Part shown: positions 43,584-53,118 of the stretch, in pieces
How positions within the stretch are numbered: position 1 is the first letter of the stretch
Layout of the letters: each line of letters starts with the position of its first letter
Assembly (NCBI GenBank): GCA_030150405.1
Contig: JASLFU010000005.1
Coordinates: 1 to 63,825, forward strand
DNA: 63,825 bases
Origin: Ignatzschineria sp.
Lineage (GTDB): Bacteria; Pseudomonadota; Gammaproteobacteria; Cardiobacteriales; Wohlfahrtiimonadaceae
Reading direction: 5' to 3'
The notes under the pieces: generated by a model
Databases searched by the model: none
The model's input: the letters and a program-made list of their open reading frames with translations, nothing else
Told to the model about the DNA's origin: nothing
Position numbers and translations under genes: made by a program

Positions 43584-45377
43584 ATGAAGAATATTAGAAA
43601 CTTTTCGATCATTGCCCATATTGACCATGGTAAATCCTCTCTTGCGGATCAATTTATTCAGATCTGTGGAGGGCTCACAGAGCGCGAAATGCAAGATCGC
43701 GTCCTCGACTCGATGGATCTTGAAAAAGAGCGCGGCATTACCATTAAGGCGCAATGTGTCTCTCTCGATTACACAGCCGATAATGGCGAGGTCTACCACC
43801 TAAACTTTATCGACACCCCCGGGCACGTAGATTTCTCCTATGAAGTCTCTCGCTCTCTTTACGCCTGTGAAGGCGCGCTTTTAGTAGTCGATGCTGCACA
43901 AGGCGTTGAGGCACAATCGGTTGCAAACTGCTATACCGCCATCGATCAGGGCTTAGAAGTTTTGCCTGTTTTAAATAAGATCGACCTCCCCGCTGCTGAT
44001 CCTGATCGTGTAGCGATGGAGATTGAAGATATTATCGCTATTGAAGCTTTAGATGCGGTGCGCTGCTCCGCTAAATCGGGGCTTGGGGTTCGCGATGTTT
44101 TAGAAGATATGGTAAAACGCATCCCCCCACCAGAGGGTGATCCTAATGCCCCCCTTAAAGCGCTCATTATTGACTCATGGTACGACCAATATGTGGGCGT
44201 TGTCTCTCTTGTGCGGATCTTTGATGGTGTACTTAAAAAGGGTGACAAGATCAAGATGATGAGCACCAAAGAGGTTCACGAAGTGGATCACGTCGGTGTC
44301 TTTACCCCCAATCGTGTAGATAAAGCACAACTCTCTGCTGGAGAAGTGGGCTTTGTGATTGCAGGAATTAAAGATATTGATGGAGCCCCTGTTGGGGATA
44401 CCGTCACTACCGAGAAAAATCCAGCCACAGATGCGGTTCCCGGTTTCCAAACCATTCAGCCCCGTGTTTTCTCAGGGCTCTTCCCGGTGGAATCAGATCA
44501 ATATGAGGATTTACGAGAAGCACTTAAACGTCTTCGTCTCAATGATGCTTCCCTCCACTTTGAGCCTGAAACCTCTCAAGCCCTAGGCTTTGGTTTCCGC
44601 TGTGGCTTCTTAGGGATGCTTCATATGGAGATCATTCAAGAGCGCCTTGAGCGAGAATATGATCTTGACCTTATCACCACCGCTCCCACCGTCGTCTATG
44701 AAATTGAAAAAACCGATGGCGAGGTGCTCTACGTTGATAATCCTGATGGCCTGCCTGAGCAATCCCATATTCATGAGATCCGCGAGCCAATTATAGAAGC
44801 CCATATTTTGACGCCACAAGATTATATCGGCAACATCATGAAGCTCTGTATGGATAAGCGGGGTGTTCAGCTCGATATGGTCTATGCCGGAAATCAAGTT
44901 CAGCTAAAATATGAGCTCCCCATGAGTGAAGTTGTGCTCGACTTTTTCGACCGTTTAAAATCGGTCTCCCGGGGATATGCTTCGTTCGATTACAAATTTG
45001 TTCGCTATCAAGCAGCGCCTTTAGTAAAGGTAGATGTCTTAATCAACGGGGATCGAGTCGATGCCTTAGCCCTTATTACCCATAAAGATAACGCCCAATA
45101 TCAAGGCCGTATCTTAGTGGAGAAGATGCGTGAGCTCATTCCAAGACAACAGTTTGAAATCGCCATTCAAGCGGCTATTGGCTCTAATATTATTGCCCGT
45201 ACCAACGTACGCGCACTACGTAAAGATGTTACCGCAAAATGTTATGGCGGTGACGTAAGCCGTAAACGCAAACTCCTTGAGAAGCAGAAAGAGGGTAAAA
45301 AACGTATGAAACAGGTGGGCTCAGTTGAGATCCCACAAGAGGCGTTCCTCGCTGTACTTAAGGTTAACGAAGAGTAA
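43584..45377 (+). CDS. lepA: Elongation factor 4 (back-translocase LepA)
   Basis: Translational GTPase acting on stalled or mistranslocated ribosomes. It has 597 residues. G1 is AHIDHGKSS (about 10-18), G3 is DTPGHVDF and G4 is NKIDLP. The EF-G-like domains and the LepA-specific C-terminal domain follow (KKRMKQVGSVEIPQEAF near the end). There is no strong ribosome site before the ATG. It leads the lepA-lepB-rnc-era unit, with lepB eight bases downstream. Confidence 0.97.
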   Translation: MKNIRNFSIIAHIDHGKSSLADQFIQICGGLTEREMQDRVLDSMDLEKERGITIKAQCVSLDYTADNGEVYHLNFIDTPGHVDFSYEVSRSLYACEGALLVVDAAQGVEAQSVANCYTAIDQGLEVLPVLNKIDLPAADPDRVAMEIEDIIAIEALDAVRCSAKSGLGVRDVLEDMVKRIPPPEGDPNAPLKALIIDSWYDQYVGVVSLVRIFDGVLKKGDKIKMMSTKEVHEVDHVGVFTPNRVDKAQLSAGEVGFVIAGIKDIDGAPVGDTVTTEKNPATDAVPGFQTIQPRVFSGLFPVESDQYEDLREALKRLRLNDASLHFEPETSQALGFGFRCGFLGMLHMEIIQERLEREYDLDLITTAPTVVYEIEKTDGEVLYVDNPDGLPEQSHIHEIREPIIEAHILTPQDYIGNIMKLCMDKRGVQLDMVYAGNQVQLKYELPMSEVVLDFFDRLKSVSRGYASFDYKFVRYQAAPLVKVDVLINGDRVDALALITHKDNAQYQGRILVEKMRELIPRQQFEIAIQAAIGSNIIARTNVRALRKDVTAKCYGGDVSRKRKLLEKQKEGKKRMKQVGSVEIPQEAFLAVLKVNEE

Positions 45378-45385
45378 GGAATTTT

Positions 45386-46207
45386 ATGTTTTCATCCATC
45401 ACCCACTTTATCTCAATCGCCGTTATTTTTGCGGTTCCTATTACGGGGGCTATCTGGCTCTATGATCTTCTCTTTCTGCAAGAAAAGCGCCGCCCCGGAA
45501 AGAAAGAACCTCTCTTGGTAGATTGGTCAAAATTTCTCTTCCCTGTGGTGCTTTTTGTGGCGGTCTTACGCTCCTTTATTGCCGAGCCCTACGTCATTCC
45601 TTCTGGCTCCATGCAGCCAACGCTCTATGCTGGGGATATGATTGTAGCGGATAAATGGTCTTATGGATTGCGCATGCCCATTACCAATAAGCGCCTCTTT
45701 ACCAAACCGGGCGAAGGGATTGAGCGGGGAGATGTTGCGATCTTTAAATATCCTCAAGATGAACGCATTAACTACATCAAACGGGTTGTGGGTGTGCCAG
45801 GCGATGTGATCGATTATAAAAACAAGCAATTTACGATTAATGGAGAGCCCCTTCAATATGAGCCGATCGGCCCTGCTCGAGCGCCCGAAGAGGATGATCT
45901 CTTTATTAAAGAGCGGATGCCCACAGGTCCTGCGGGGACTCAAGAATATAAAGAATATACGATTCAAACCTCCCAATTTATCACTCAAGCGGATCGGGGC
46001 TTAGGCGTCTATCATCGTTTCCCTGTTACCATTCCGGAAGGAAAATTCCTGATGATGGGGGATAATCGGGACAATAGCTTTGATGGCCGTTTCTGGGACT
46101 TTGTGGATGACTCCAAAATTCTCGGTAAAGCACGTTATATCTGGATGAATTACAACTGCGTCACAAAATTTGAAGATTGTGACCATATCTTTACAAAGAT
46201 CAAATAA
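45386..46207 (+). CDS. lepB: Signal peptidase I
   Basis: Inner-membrane serine protease that removes Sec and Tat signal peptides. It has 273 residues. Two N-terminal transmembrane segments (about 5-30 and 50-66) precede the periplasmic catalytic domain. The catalytic Ser75 lies in PSGSMQPTL and the general-base Lys132 in YIKRVVGVPGD. The box E motif is GDNRDNSFDGRFWDFV. It is cotranscribed with lepA and followed by rnc after two bases. Confidence 0.96.
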   Translation: MFSSITHFISIAVIFAVPITGAIWLYDLLFLQEKRRPGKKEPLLVDWSKFLFPVVLFVAVLRSFIAEPYVIPSGSMQPTLYAGDMIVADKWSYGLRMPITNKRLFTKPGEGIERGDVAIFKYPQDERINYIKRVVGVPGDVIDYKNKQFTINGEPLQYEPIGPARAPEEDDLFIKERMPTGPAGTQEYKEYTIQTSQFITQADRGLGVYHRFPVTIPEGKFLMMGDNRDNSFDGRFWDFVDDSKILGKARYIWMNYNCVTKFEDCDHIFTKIK

Positions 46208-46209
46208 AG

Positions 46210-46878
46210 ATGGATCTACTCGAACGGAAACTCAACTACACCTTTATGGATAAAAAGCTCTTAAAACGGGCCTTTGTCCATCGCTCTTACTCACAAAATA
46301 ATAATGAACGCCTAGAGTATCTAGGGGATGGTTGTTTAAACTTTGTGATCGCAGAGGCGCTCTACCATCGCCTGCCAGATGCCAATGAAGGGGAGCTGAG
46401 CCATCTTCGCGCTCACCTAGTGAAAGAGGCAACCTTAGCAGAGATCGCACTTAATTTAGAGCTCAATAAACATCTTGTATTAAGTTTAGGTGAAAAGAAT
46501 AACGAGGGACAATTTCGCCACAGCACCCTTTCAGATACCTTAGAAGCCCTGTTTGGTGCACTCTTTTTAGATTCCGACTTTGATACGGTTAAGATGGTGA
46601 TTCTCGATCTCTATAAACCCTATTTTGAAACCATTCACGAAAAGGCAAAACAGGATCTAGGCGAAATCTTTAAAAGCCCCAAAAGCCGCTTACAAGAGCG
46701 ATTACAGGCCTTAAATCGAGAAGTTCCTACCTATGAGGTGATCGATATCACCGGAAAAGATCACGAAAAAACCTTTAAAGTCCTCTGCACCTTTGAAAAT
46801 TACCGCACTATTGCAGAAGGAACCTCAAAAAAACGGGCTGAGCAGAAAGCCGCTGAGCTCATGTTGGAGAAAATTTAG
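46210..46878 (+). CDS. rnc: Ribonuclease III
   Basis: Double-strand-specific endonuclease for rRNA and mRNA processing. It has 222 residues. The signature is ERLEYLGDGCLNFVIAEAL (about 34-52), with the metal-binding Glu in 'DTLEALFGALFLD' (about 110-122). The double-stranded RNA-binding domain spans about 155-222 (SRLQERLQALNREVPTYEVI). Between lepB and era with one- to two-base spacings. Confidence 0.96.
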   Translation: MDLLERKLNYTFMDKKLLKRAFVHRSYSQNNNERLEYLGDGCLNFVIAEALYHRLPDANEGELSHLRAHLVKEATLAEIALNLELNKHLVLSLGEKNNEGQFRHSTLSDTLEALFGALFLDSDFDTVKMVILDLYKPYFETIHEKAKQDLGEIFKSPKSRLQERLQALNREVPTYEVIDITGKDHEKTFKVLCTFENYRTIAEGTSKKRAEQKAAELMLEKI

Positions 46879-46879
46879 T

Positions 46880-47782
46880 ATGACAAATTCCGTAACAAAA
46901 GCGGGTTTCGCCTCCATTATTGGTCGTCCTAATGTAGGGAAATCGACCTTAATGAATGAGATCATTGAGCAGAAAATAAGCATTACATCTAATAAGCCTC
47001 AAACAACGCGCCACGCCATTACCGGAATCTACACCGATAGTGATACACAGATTATCTTTTTAGATACCCCCGGAATTCACACCAATTTACAGTCGGCACT
47101 CAATAAACAGCTTAACCGCACCGCCATTAGCTCTATCACGACGGGGGATGTAATCCTCTTTATGGTGGAAGCCTTACGCTTTAATGAAGATGACGCAAAA
47201 GTTTTAAGTAAGCTCAAAAATTGCGAACAACCGGTAGTTTTACTGATTAATAAAGTGGATAAGGTCACAAATAAAGAGGATCTTTTCCCCTTTATCGCCG
47301 AGATGAGTGAGCGCTATGAGTTTGCCGATATTATCCCCATTTCAGCTCAGCAGGCGCGCTCTGCAGAGCGTGTAGTAGAAGTCCTTAAAGGCTACCTCCC
47401 CGAGCAACCCTTCCCTTATAGTGAAGATGAGATCACCACAGTTTCAAGCGCCTTTTTAGCTTCAGAAGTCTTACGGGAGAAGCTTACTCGCCGCCTCAAT
47501 CAGGAGCTGCCCTACGCTTTAACCGTTGAGATTGAATCCTTTAAAATAGAAGGCACAATGTATCGCATACATGCCGTTATCTGGGTGGAGCGCGACAGCC
47601 AAAAAGGAATTGTTATCGGCAAAGGGGGCTCAGCACTGCGGGAAGCTAGTACACAAGCTCGCCGCGAACTGGAAACTCTCTTTGGAGCAAAAGTCTTTCT
47701 CCGTGCTTTTGTAAAAGTGCGGGAAGGTTGGTCCAATGATGAGAAAGCTCTTAACTCCTTAGGTTATAAAGAGATGGAATAA
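46880..47782 (+). CDS. era: GTPase Era
   Basis: Ras-like GTPase that binds the 3' end of 16S rRNA during 30S maturation. It has 300 residues. G1 is GRPNVGKST (about 14-22), G3 is DTPGIH and G4 is NKVD. The KH domain (about 205-300) carries GKGGSALREASTQARRELE. I start at ATG 46880, one base after the rnc stop. The longer frame begins inside rnc and has no family match. A terminator 50 bases downstream ends the unit. recO, often next, is elsewhere. Confidence 0.96.
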   Translation: MTNSVTKAGFASIIGRPNVGKSTLMNEIIEQKISITSNKPQTTRHAITGIYTDSDTQIIFLDTPGIHTNLQSALNKQLNRTAISSITTGDVILFMVEALRFNEDDAKVLSKLKNCEQPVVLLINKVDKVTNKEDLFPFIAEMSERYEFADIIPISAQQARSAERVVEVLKGYLPEQPFPYSEDEITTVSSAFLASEVLREKLTRRLNQELPYALTVEIESFKIEGTMYRIHAVIWVERDSQKGIVIGKGGSALREASTQARRELETLFGAKVFLRAFVKVREGWSNDEKALNSLGYKEME

Positions 47783-47833
47783 GCCTTCCTTTAAGCCCTT
47801 AAAAGACTTTGAAAGACTTTAAACAGAGAATAG

Positions 47834-47857
47834 ACCCAGCATTATGCTGGGTTTTCC
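47834..47857 (+). terminator. Terminator after era
   Basis: The 7-bp stem ACCCAGC/GCTGGGT (47834-47840, 47846-47852) with loop ATTAT is followed by TTTT. Confidence 0.78.
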
Positions 47858-47881
47858 CCGTTCAAATAACGGATAATCATC

Positions 47882-48853
47882 GTGAATAGAAGATCTAAAC
47901 ACTCCCCTAAGCCATCTCTAAATCGCTTTCAATACCTACTTAAGCGATATACCGCAGCGCAACATTACTCTCTACTAGGTGCGCTCTGGATGGTCATCGC
48001 CGGCATCACCTTTGCCGGCATCAATGTGATTACGCCAGCTATCAGCGAACACTTCCCCATCCCCTCAAGTTGGATCGCCTTTTACCAATATCTCTTTGCG
48101 CTCCTCTTTATTGCTCCCTACTTTCTAAAATTTGGGCTCCGCAATATCCTTAAAACCCAACACTTTATGACCCACTTCTGGCGTATTTTAGTGGCGGTTA
48201 TCGGTATTCAATTTTGGATTAAAGCGCTCTCGATACAATTTCCCATCGGGGAAGGTGTTGCTCTTTTAATGACCTCACCACTCTTTGCTAGCCTCGGGGC
48301 TTTTCTCTTTCTTCGCGAGCGCTTTACCCCTGTGCGGGTTATCGCTACGATTTTAGGCTTTATAGGAGCAATAATTATTCTTGCCCCCAATAGCGAAAAC
48401 TTTAACAGCGCAGCCATATTTCCTATTTTAGCGGCCTTTTTCTGGGCGCTTCATGCCTTATTGATGAAATATCTCTCCGATAAAGATCACCCCTTAACAA
48501 TGGTGACCTACCTCTATCTCTTAATGATTCCGATCAATCTTCTAATCGCCATGACAGGCAACTTTACTCACCTTCCGAACACCTTTTTTCTCCCACAATT
48601 TAAGCTTTTTGCAGCGCTTCTTCTCCTTGGTTTTTTAACAGCAATTGCCCAATATGCAGTGGCTAAAGCTTACGCCCATGCTGATGCGATCTTTATCCAA
48701 CCCTTTGATTACCTAAAGCTCCCCCTCAATACCTTTCTCGGGTGGATCTTTTTTGGCTGGGCCGTTAGCCAGCAATTTTGGATCGGGGCAATTATTATGG
48801 TCTCTTCGCTTTTAGCCATTAGCTACTTTGAAGGTAAAGAGAGAGTGCAATGA
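47882..48853 (+). CDS. EamA/DMT-family transporter
   Basis: 323 residues with ten predicted membrane helices and two EamA repeats (about 35-165 and 180-310). A positively charged N-terminus of about 30 residues precedes helix 1. DMT proteins export amino acids or other metabolites, and the substrate is not readable from sequence. The start is a GTG with a weak site (GGATAA). Its stop overlaps the pabB start by four bases, so it is translationally coupled to folate-precursor genes. That coupling hints at a role linked to chorismate or aminobenzoate metabolites, as inference. Confidence 0.82.
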   Translation: MNRRSKHSPKPSLNRFQYLLKRYTAAQHYSLLGALWMVIAGITFAGINVITPAISEHFPIPSSWIAFYQYLFALLFIAPYFLKFGLRNILKTQHFMTHFWRILVAVIGIQFWIKALSIQFPIGEGVALLMTSPLFASLGAFLFLRERFTPVRVIATILGFIGAIIILAPNSENFNSAAIFPILAAFFWALHALLMKYLSDKDHPLTMVTYLYLLMIPINLLIAMTGNFTHLPNTFFLPQFKLFAALLLLGFLTAIAQYAVAKAYAHADAIFIQPFDYLKLPLNTFLGWIFFGWAVSQQFWIGAIIMVSSLLAISYFEGKERVQ

Positions 48854-49866
48854 AGTTCCCCTACCCTCTTTTAAATGAGCAGAGCGCCCGGACAAAAGTC
48901 AATCAGTTAGGTGCAACAAAGAGACCCTTTCTGCTTATTGTGAGTTATGATAAGCGCCAAAATTATCTTATCCCTCTCGATGAGATCAACCCTAAGGCGA
49001 TACTTTTTGATTTCCCGAACCTAACGAATAGCGCCTCACTGCTTCCAAAAAATGAGCCGATTTTATGGGAGAGCATGCCGATCTCTTTTCATAAATATGA
49101 GCAAGCTTTTAAGGAGCTGATGCCCTTTTTAAAACGGGGTGAAACAGCACTCGCTAATCTCACCTTCCCCACCAAAGTAAAATCTAACCTCTCTTTAAAG
49201 GCGATGTTTCTCCGCTCCCAAGCAAAATATCGGCTCTATCTGCAAGATCACTTTGTAAGTTTTTCGCCAGAAACTTTTATCACTATCAATGAAGGGGAGA
49301 TTGCCACCTACCCTATGAAAGGGACCATTAATGCTGATCTACCCGAAGCAGAATTTCGCCTGATGAATGATGAGAAGGAGCAGAAAGAGCACCTGACCAT
49401 TGTGGAAGAAGCAAAACGGGATCTTGCCCAAGTTGCGCAAAATATACGGGTGCCCAAATTCCGTTACGTAGATCGTTTAGAGCGAACAGAACGGGACGGT
49501 TCGAGCGGTGCGATTTTACAAACTAGCTCTAAAATTGCAGGAGACTTACCCAAAAACTTTCATCAAAAGCTGGGGGATCTTCTCTTTAAACTGCTCCCTG
49601 CAAGCTCCATTACTGGCTCACCAAGAGCAAAAACAGTCGAAATTTTACAAGGGATCGAAACTTATTCTCGGGGATTTTATTCCGGCATTGCGGGGATCTT
49701 TGATGGGGAAAACTTCGACTCAGCAGTTTTAATCCGCTTTGTAGAGGCTACTCCAACGCCCGGAGAATACCTTTTTAAAAGCGGAGGCGGTATTACTGCA
49801 CTGAGCCAGGCAGATAAAGAGTATGCCGAACTTAAAGAGAAGGTATACCTTCCCTTTAACAGTTAA
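48850..49866 (+). CDS. pabB: Aminodeoxychorismate synthase component I
   Basis: Converts chorismate to 4-amino-4-deoxychorismate for folate. It has 338 residues, the short PabB form lacking a large N-terminal domain. Motifs are 'YPMKGTINADLPEAE' (the PIKGT lysine position), 'RNIRVP-like' and 'PASSITGSPRAKTVEIL', and the C-terminus has 'SRGFYSGIAGIF' and 'FKSGGGITALSQADKEY'. The substrate-contact Lys in MKGT distinguishes PabB from anthranilate synthase. The glutaminase PabA is not in the window. It overlaps the DMT gene by four bases. Confidence 0.92.
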   Translation: MKFPYPLLNEQSARTKVNQLGATKRPFLLIVSYDKRQNYLIPLDEINPKAILFDFPNLTNSASLLPKNEPILWESMPISFHKYEQAFKELMPFLKRGETALANLTFPTKVKSNLSLKAMFLRSQAKYRLYLQDHFVSFSPETFITINEGEIATYPMKGTINADLPEAEFRLMNDEKEQKEHLTIVEEAKRDLAQVAQNIRVPKFRYVDRLERTERDGSSGAILQTSSKIAGDLPKNFHQKLGDLLFKLLPASSITGSPRAKTVEILQGIETYSRGFYSGIAGIFDGENFDSAVLIRFVEATPTPGEYLFKSGGGITALSQADKEYAELKEKVYLPFNS

Positions 49867-49875
49867 GAGAGCAAG

Positions 49876-50514
49876 ATGAGACAAGATAACATCGCCCCTT
49901 TTTTAGAGACGATCAAGCTGCTCGATGGGCAGTTTTATCATCTCCCCTTTCATCAATTACGTATAAAGAGAACACAACAAGTCTTCTTTCCTGATCTTCT
50001 TCATGAGCATTTCTCGCTCCCCCAAGCGCTCGGCTCTTTACTTAAAAAAGAGAGGATAGAGATTCCTTCTCAAGGGCTTTACCGCTGTCGCCTACTCTAC
50101 CGAAGAGAGCTTGAATCGATCGAGTTTATTCCCTATCTTCGCCGGGAGATTCGCTCTTTAAAGATGATCGAATCGGATCTTGATTACGCTTTTAAATCGA
50201 GCGATCGAAACGCTTTAGATCGGCTCTTTGCCTTACGTGAACAGTGCGATGATATCCTGATTGTTAAAAGAGGCTTTATAACCGATACCACCATCGCAAA
50301 TATTGCGCTCTTCCAGCCAGATACAAAAATGTGGCATACGCCTCAGACGCCCCTTTTAGAGGGCACAAAACGCGAAGCGCTTCTCGCTAAAAAGAAAATC
50401 ACTCCCCGAAAAATCACACCGCAAGATTTAGATCAATATAGTAAAATTGCGCTCTTTAATGCGATGATCGATTTTGGAGAGATGATTCTCAGCACAAAAA
50501 ATATCGTGAAGTAA
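49876..50514 (+). CDS. pabC: Aminodeoxychorismate lyase-like class IV PLP enzyme
   Basis: 212 residues, shorter than E. coli PabC (269). Placed nine bases after pabB. Class IV PLP-enzyme marks are GQFYHLPFHQLRIKRTQQVF at the N-terminus, the likely Schiff-base lysine in LDYAFKSSDR (about residue 115), 'ILIVKRGFITDTTIANIAL' and 'KMWHTPQTPLLEGTKREALL'. It releases 4-aminobenzoate and pyruvate. The last codons are also one arm of the purU terminator on the other strand. Confidence 0.87.
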   Translation: MRQDNIAPFLETIKLLDGQFYHLPFHQLRIKRTQQVFFPDLLHEHFSLPQALGSLLKKERIEIPSQGLYRCRLLYRRELESIEFIPYLRREIRSLKMIESDLDYAFKSSDRNALDRLFALREQCDDILIVKRGFITDTTIANIALFQPDTKMWHTPQTPLLEGTKREALLAKKKITPRKITPQDLDQYSKIALFNAMIDFGEMILSTKNIVK

Positions 50515-50543
50515 CTTTCCTCACTAAATACTCTTCACGATAT
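50495..50543 (-). terminator. Terminator of purU, overlapping the end of pabC
   Basis: A perfect 11-bp stem ATATCGTGAAG/CTTCACGATAT (50501-50511, 50533-50543) encloses a 21-base loop. On the minus strand it is followed by TTTTTTGTGC, whose T run lies inside the pabC reading frame. The stop of pabC (50512-50514) is in the loop. Confidence 0.78.
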
Positions 50544-50605
50544 CGTCCTCTAATATCCCCCGCTAATGCCACATTCTCATGCTCCCTCTTTAGAAAAAAC
50601 ATTTC

Positions 50606-51457
50606 TTATTGAAAGATCACCGTTGTATTTCCCTGCACTAATATGCGATCTTCCAAATGGTAGCGAAGCCCCCGGGCCAGGACGATCTTTTCAATATCTT
50701 TACCTAAACGCACCATATCTTTAACCGAATCAGCATGGGAAACTCGGATCACATCTTGCTCAATTATTGGCCCTGCATCCAGATCCTGTGTGACATAGTG
50801 ACACGTGGCCCCTATTAGTTTCACACCCCGCTTTGCGGCCTGATGATAGGGTCTTGCCCCAATAAAGGAGGGGAGAAAACTGTGGTGAATATTGATGATT
50901 TGGTGCTGATACTTTTCACACAGTTCAGGGGGAATAATCTGCATATAGCGCGCAAGCACAATAGTATCCGCCCCCGAATCTTCGATTAATTGATTCACTT
51001 GAGCAAAACTAGGCGCCTTATCTTCCGGATTAACAGGCACATAATGATACGGCACGCCATACCACTCCACCATGGAACGAAGATCCTCATGGTTAGAGAT
51101 CACCCCTACAATATCGCAATCGAGCTCATCAGCGTGCCAGCGCGATAAAATATCGACCAAACAGTGCGCCTCTTTACTCGCCATTAACATCACTTGATGC
51201 TTTTTAGAGGTATCCACAATCCGCCAATCGAGCGAATATCTCTCAGCAATGGGCGCAAATCGCCTTTTAAACTCTTCTAATCCAAAGGGTAGGCTATCGG
51301 CTTTAATCACATGGCGCATAAAAAAGAGCCCCGTTTCTAAATCAGAATGGTGATTTGCCTCCATAATCCAGCCCCCATGCTCTGCCAAAAAGGTACTTAC
51401 AGCAGAAACTATGCCCACGCCATCAGGGCAAGACATCACCAAACGATAGGTATTCAT
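50606..51457 (-). CDS. purU: Formyltetrahydrofolate deformylase
   Basis: Hydrolyses 10-formyltetrahydrofolate to formate and tetrahydrofolate, balancing one-carbon pools. It has 283 residues. An N-terminal ACT-like domain (about 1-85: RLVMSCPDGVGIVSAVSTFL) is followed by the formyltransferase fold with 'IINIHHSFLPSFIGARPYHQA' (catalytic Asn-His) and 'GATCHYVTQDLDAGPIIEQD' (catalytic Asp). Convergent with pabC. The ACT domain usually senses methionine or glycine. Confidence 0.96.
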   Translation of the reverse strand: MNTYRLVMSCPDGVGIVSAVSTFLAEHGGWIMEANHHSDLETGLFFMRHVIKADSLPFGLEEFKRRFAPIAERYSLDWRIVDTSKKHQVMLMASKEAHCLVDILSRWHADELDCDIVGVISNHEDLRSMVEWYGVPYHYVPVNPEDKAPSFAQVNQLIEDSGADTIVLARYMQIIPPELCEKYQHQIINIHHSFLPSFIGARPYHQAAKRGVKLIGATCHYVTQDLDAGPIIEQDVIRVSHADSVKDMVRLGKDIEKIVLARGLRYHLEDRILVQGNTTVIFQ

Positions 51458-51761
51458 TCTTCTTCTCTCCTCACACTTCTATTGAATATATTATTTGTTT
51501 TATAGATTTTATAGACCTATTAAGCACTGTCATTTAAATCGCGATGTACGATCGCTTTTACTTACTCTCTAAAGACTTTACTAAAGGATTTTTACTTTTA
51601 CCCCTTGGAATATCTCAAATATTGATAGATAGCACAACTAAAAGTGATAGATGAGGAGAAATCTTCGCTTCAAAAGGAAAGCTGTTATAATTCTTCGAGC
51701 ATTTTTAGCGCTATTTCATAATCTTTTTTTGGTGTTGTTAATTTAGGCAAAAGGAGCAGAT
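51458..51761 (+). other. Divergent intergenic region purU-uraA
   Basis: 304 bases without a gene. It holds an extended -10 element (TGTTATAAT, 51683-51691) for uraA, about 70 bases before its ATG, and the uraA ribosome site AAAGGAG. I see no riboswitch-like architecture. Confidence 0.5.
51683..51691 (+). promoter_or_regulatory. Candidate extended -10 promoter for uraA
   Basis: TGTTATAAT matches TGnTATAAT exactly. The -35 region at the usual distance is poor, which is tolerated by extended -10 promoters. Confidence 0.45.
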
Positions 51762-52982
51762 ATGCCTTTTATTCATAATGCTGTTGCCGGAATGCAGATT
51801 CTCTTTGTGGCATTCGGTGCGATGGTACTTGTTCCCCTTCTTACGGGACTTAACCCTTCAATGGCGCTTTTAGGCGCAGGAATCGGAACTCTTATCTTTC
51901 AGTTAGTAACTCGCCGTCAGGTACCGATCTTTCTAGGTTCCTCTTTTGCATTTATTGCGCCGATCATCTTCTCCATTGAGACTTGGGGAATGGGGGCTAC
52001 CTTCTTTGGCCTCTTCGCTGCCGGTTTTATGTATTTTATCTTTGCTGCTGCGATTCGCTCTCGTGGGGTAGATGCTGTTCATCGCTTAATTCCCCCTGTG
52101 GTCATTGGCCCTGTGATTATTGTCATTGGACTCTCGGTGGCTGTTACCGCAACACAGATGGCGATGGGGCAATCCGGTGGCGAGCAAGTGATCGACTATA
52201 AGCTCTCCATTATTATCTCCACCATCACCTTTATTACCACCGTATTGGTAACCATGTTTGGAAAGCGCTTTCTCCGTTTAGTTCCCATTTTACTCGGTAT
52301 TGCTGTGGGCTACTCTGTCTCTGCGGTTTTAGGCTTAGTCGATTTTGAAAAAGTTGCGGCAGCGCCTTGGTTAGCTGTACCTGAATTTGTTCGCCCCGAA
52401 GTTAACTGGATGGCAGCACTCTTTATGCTCCCCGTTGCCATTGCCCCAGCGATTGAGCATATTGGCGGTATTATGGCGATCGGGAAAGTCACTGGAAAAG
52501 ATTATACCGTCTCCCCGGGGCTAGATAAAACACTTGCGGGCGATGGTCTTGGCGTTTGTGTTGCAGGCTTAATCGGCGGTCCTCCGGTGACCACTTATGG
52601 GGAAGTTACGGGCGCTGTTATGATTACGAAAAATGATAATCCCAAAATTATGACTTATGCCGCCATCTTCTCAATCTTAATGGCCTTCTTTGGTAAATTT
52701 AATGCCTTTTTAAACTCAATTCCGCTGCCTGTAATGGGAGGAATTATGATCCTTCTTTTCGGTACCATCGCAAGCCTAGGTTTAAAAGCATTGATCGATG
52801 CAAAAGTCGATATCACCATCCCCCGTAACTTAGTTATTGTTAGTGCAACCTTAATTACAGGGGTAGGTGGCTATACTGTACAGATCGGCAGCTTCCCCTT
52901 TGCTGGGGTTGGTTTAGCCTCTGTTTTAGCGATTGTACTCAATCTTATTCTGCCCCATTCAGATGAAGAGGCTAAGGATTAA
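51762..52982 (+). CDS. uraA: Uracil/xanthine permease-family transporter (UraA-like)
   Basis: 406 residues, NCS2 family, 14 membrane segments with the broken-helix signature. Helix 1 text is IHNAVAGMQILFVAFGAMVL and the gating region is FLGSSFAFIAPIIF (about 53-66). The conserved substrate-site acidic residue lies in AIAPAIEHIGGIMAIGKVTG (about 230-250), followed by GLGVCVAGLIGGPPVTTYGE. It starts directly at helix 1, about 15 residues shorter than E. coli UraA. AAAGGAG supports this start. Uracil is the likeliest substrate, but other nucleobases cannot be excluded. Confidence 0.88.
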   Translation: MPFIHNAVAGMQILFVAFGAMVLVPLLTGLNPSMALLGAGIGTLIFQLVTRRQVPIFLGSSFAFIAPIIFSIETWGMGATFFGLFAAGFMYFIFAAAIRSRGVDAVHRLIPPVVIGPVIIVIGLSVAVTATQMAMGQSGGEQVIDYKLSIIISTITFITTVLVTMFGKRFLRLVPILLGIAVGYSVSAVLGLVDFEKVAAAPWLAVPEFVRPEVNWMAALFMLPVAIAPAIEHIGGIMAIGKVTGKDYTVSPGLDKTLAGDGLGVCVAGLIGGPPVTTYGEVTGAVMITKNDNPKIMTYAAIFSILMAFFGKFNAFLNSIPLPVMGGIMILLFGTIASLGLKALIDAKVDITIPRNLVIVSATLITGVGGYTVQIGSFPFAGVGLASVLAIVLNLILPHSDEEAKD

Positions 52983-53037
52983 CGCTCATTTTAGAGCTTA
53001 TAAACTTTCAAAATAGCCACTTTACTCTATAAAATAT

Positions 53038-53066
53038 AAGGCGCCTTTCGGGGCGTCTTCTTTTTA
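53038..53066 (+). terminator. Terminator after uraA
   Basis: An 8-bp stem with one G:U pair (AAGGCGCC with GGCGTCTT, 53038-53045 and 53052-53059) is followed by CTTTTTA. Confidence 0.78.
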
Positions 53067-53118
53067 CTTTAAGTATCTAAATACAGAGTTCTTCTGTTCT
53101 AAAAATGAGAGTTCAACC

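Noticed and set aside
43946..44450. Minus-strand frames inside lepA
   Set aside because: Antisense to a highly conserved coding sequence. Explained by codon bias.
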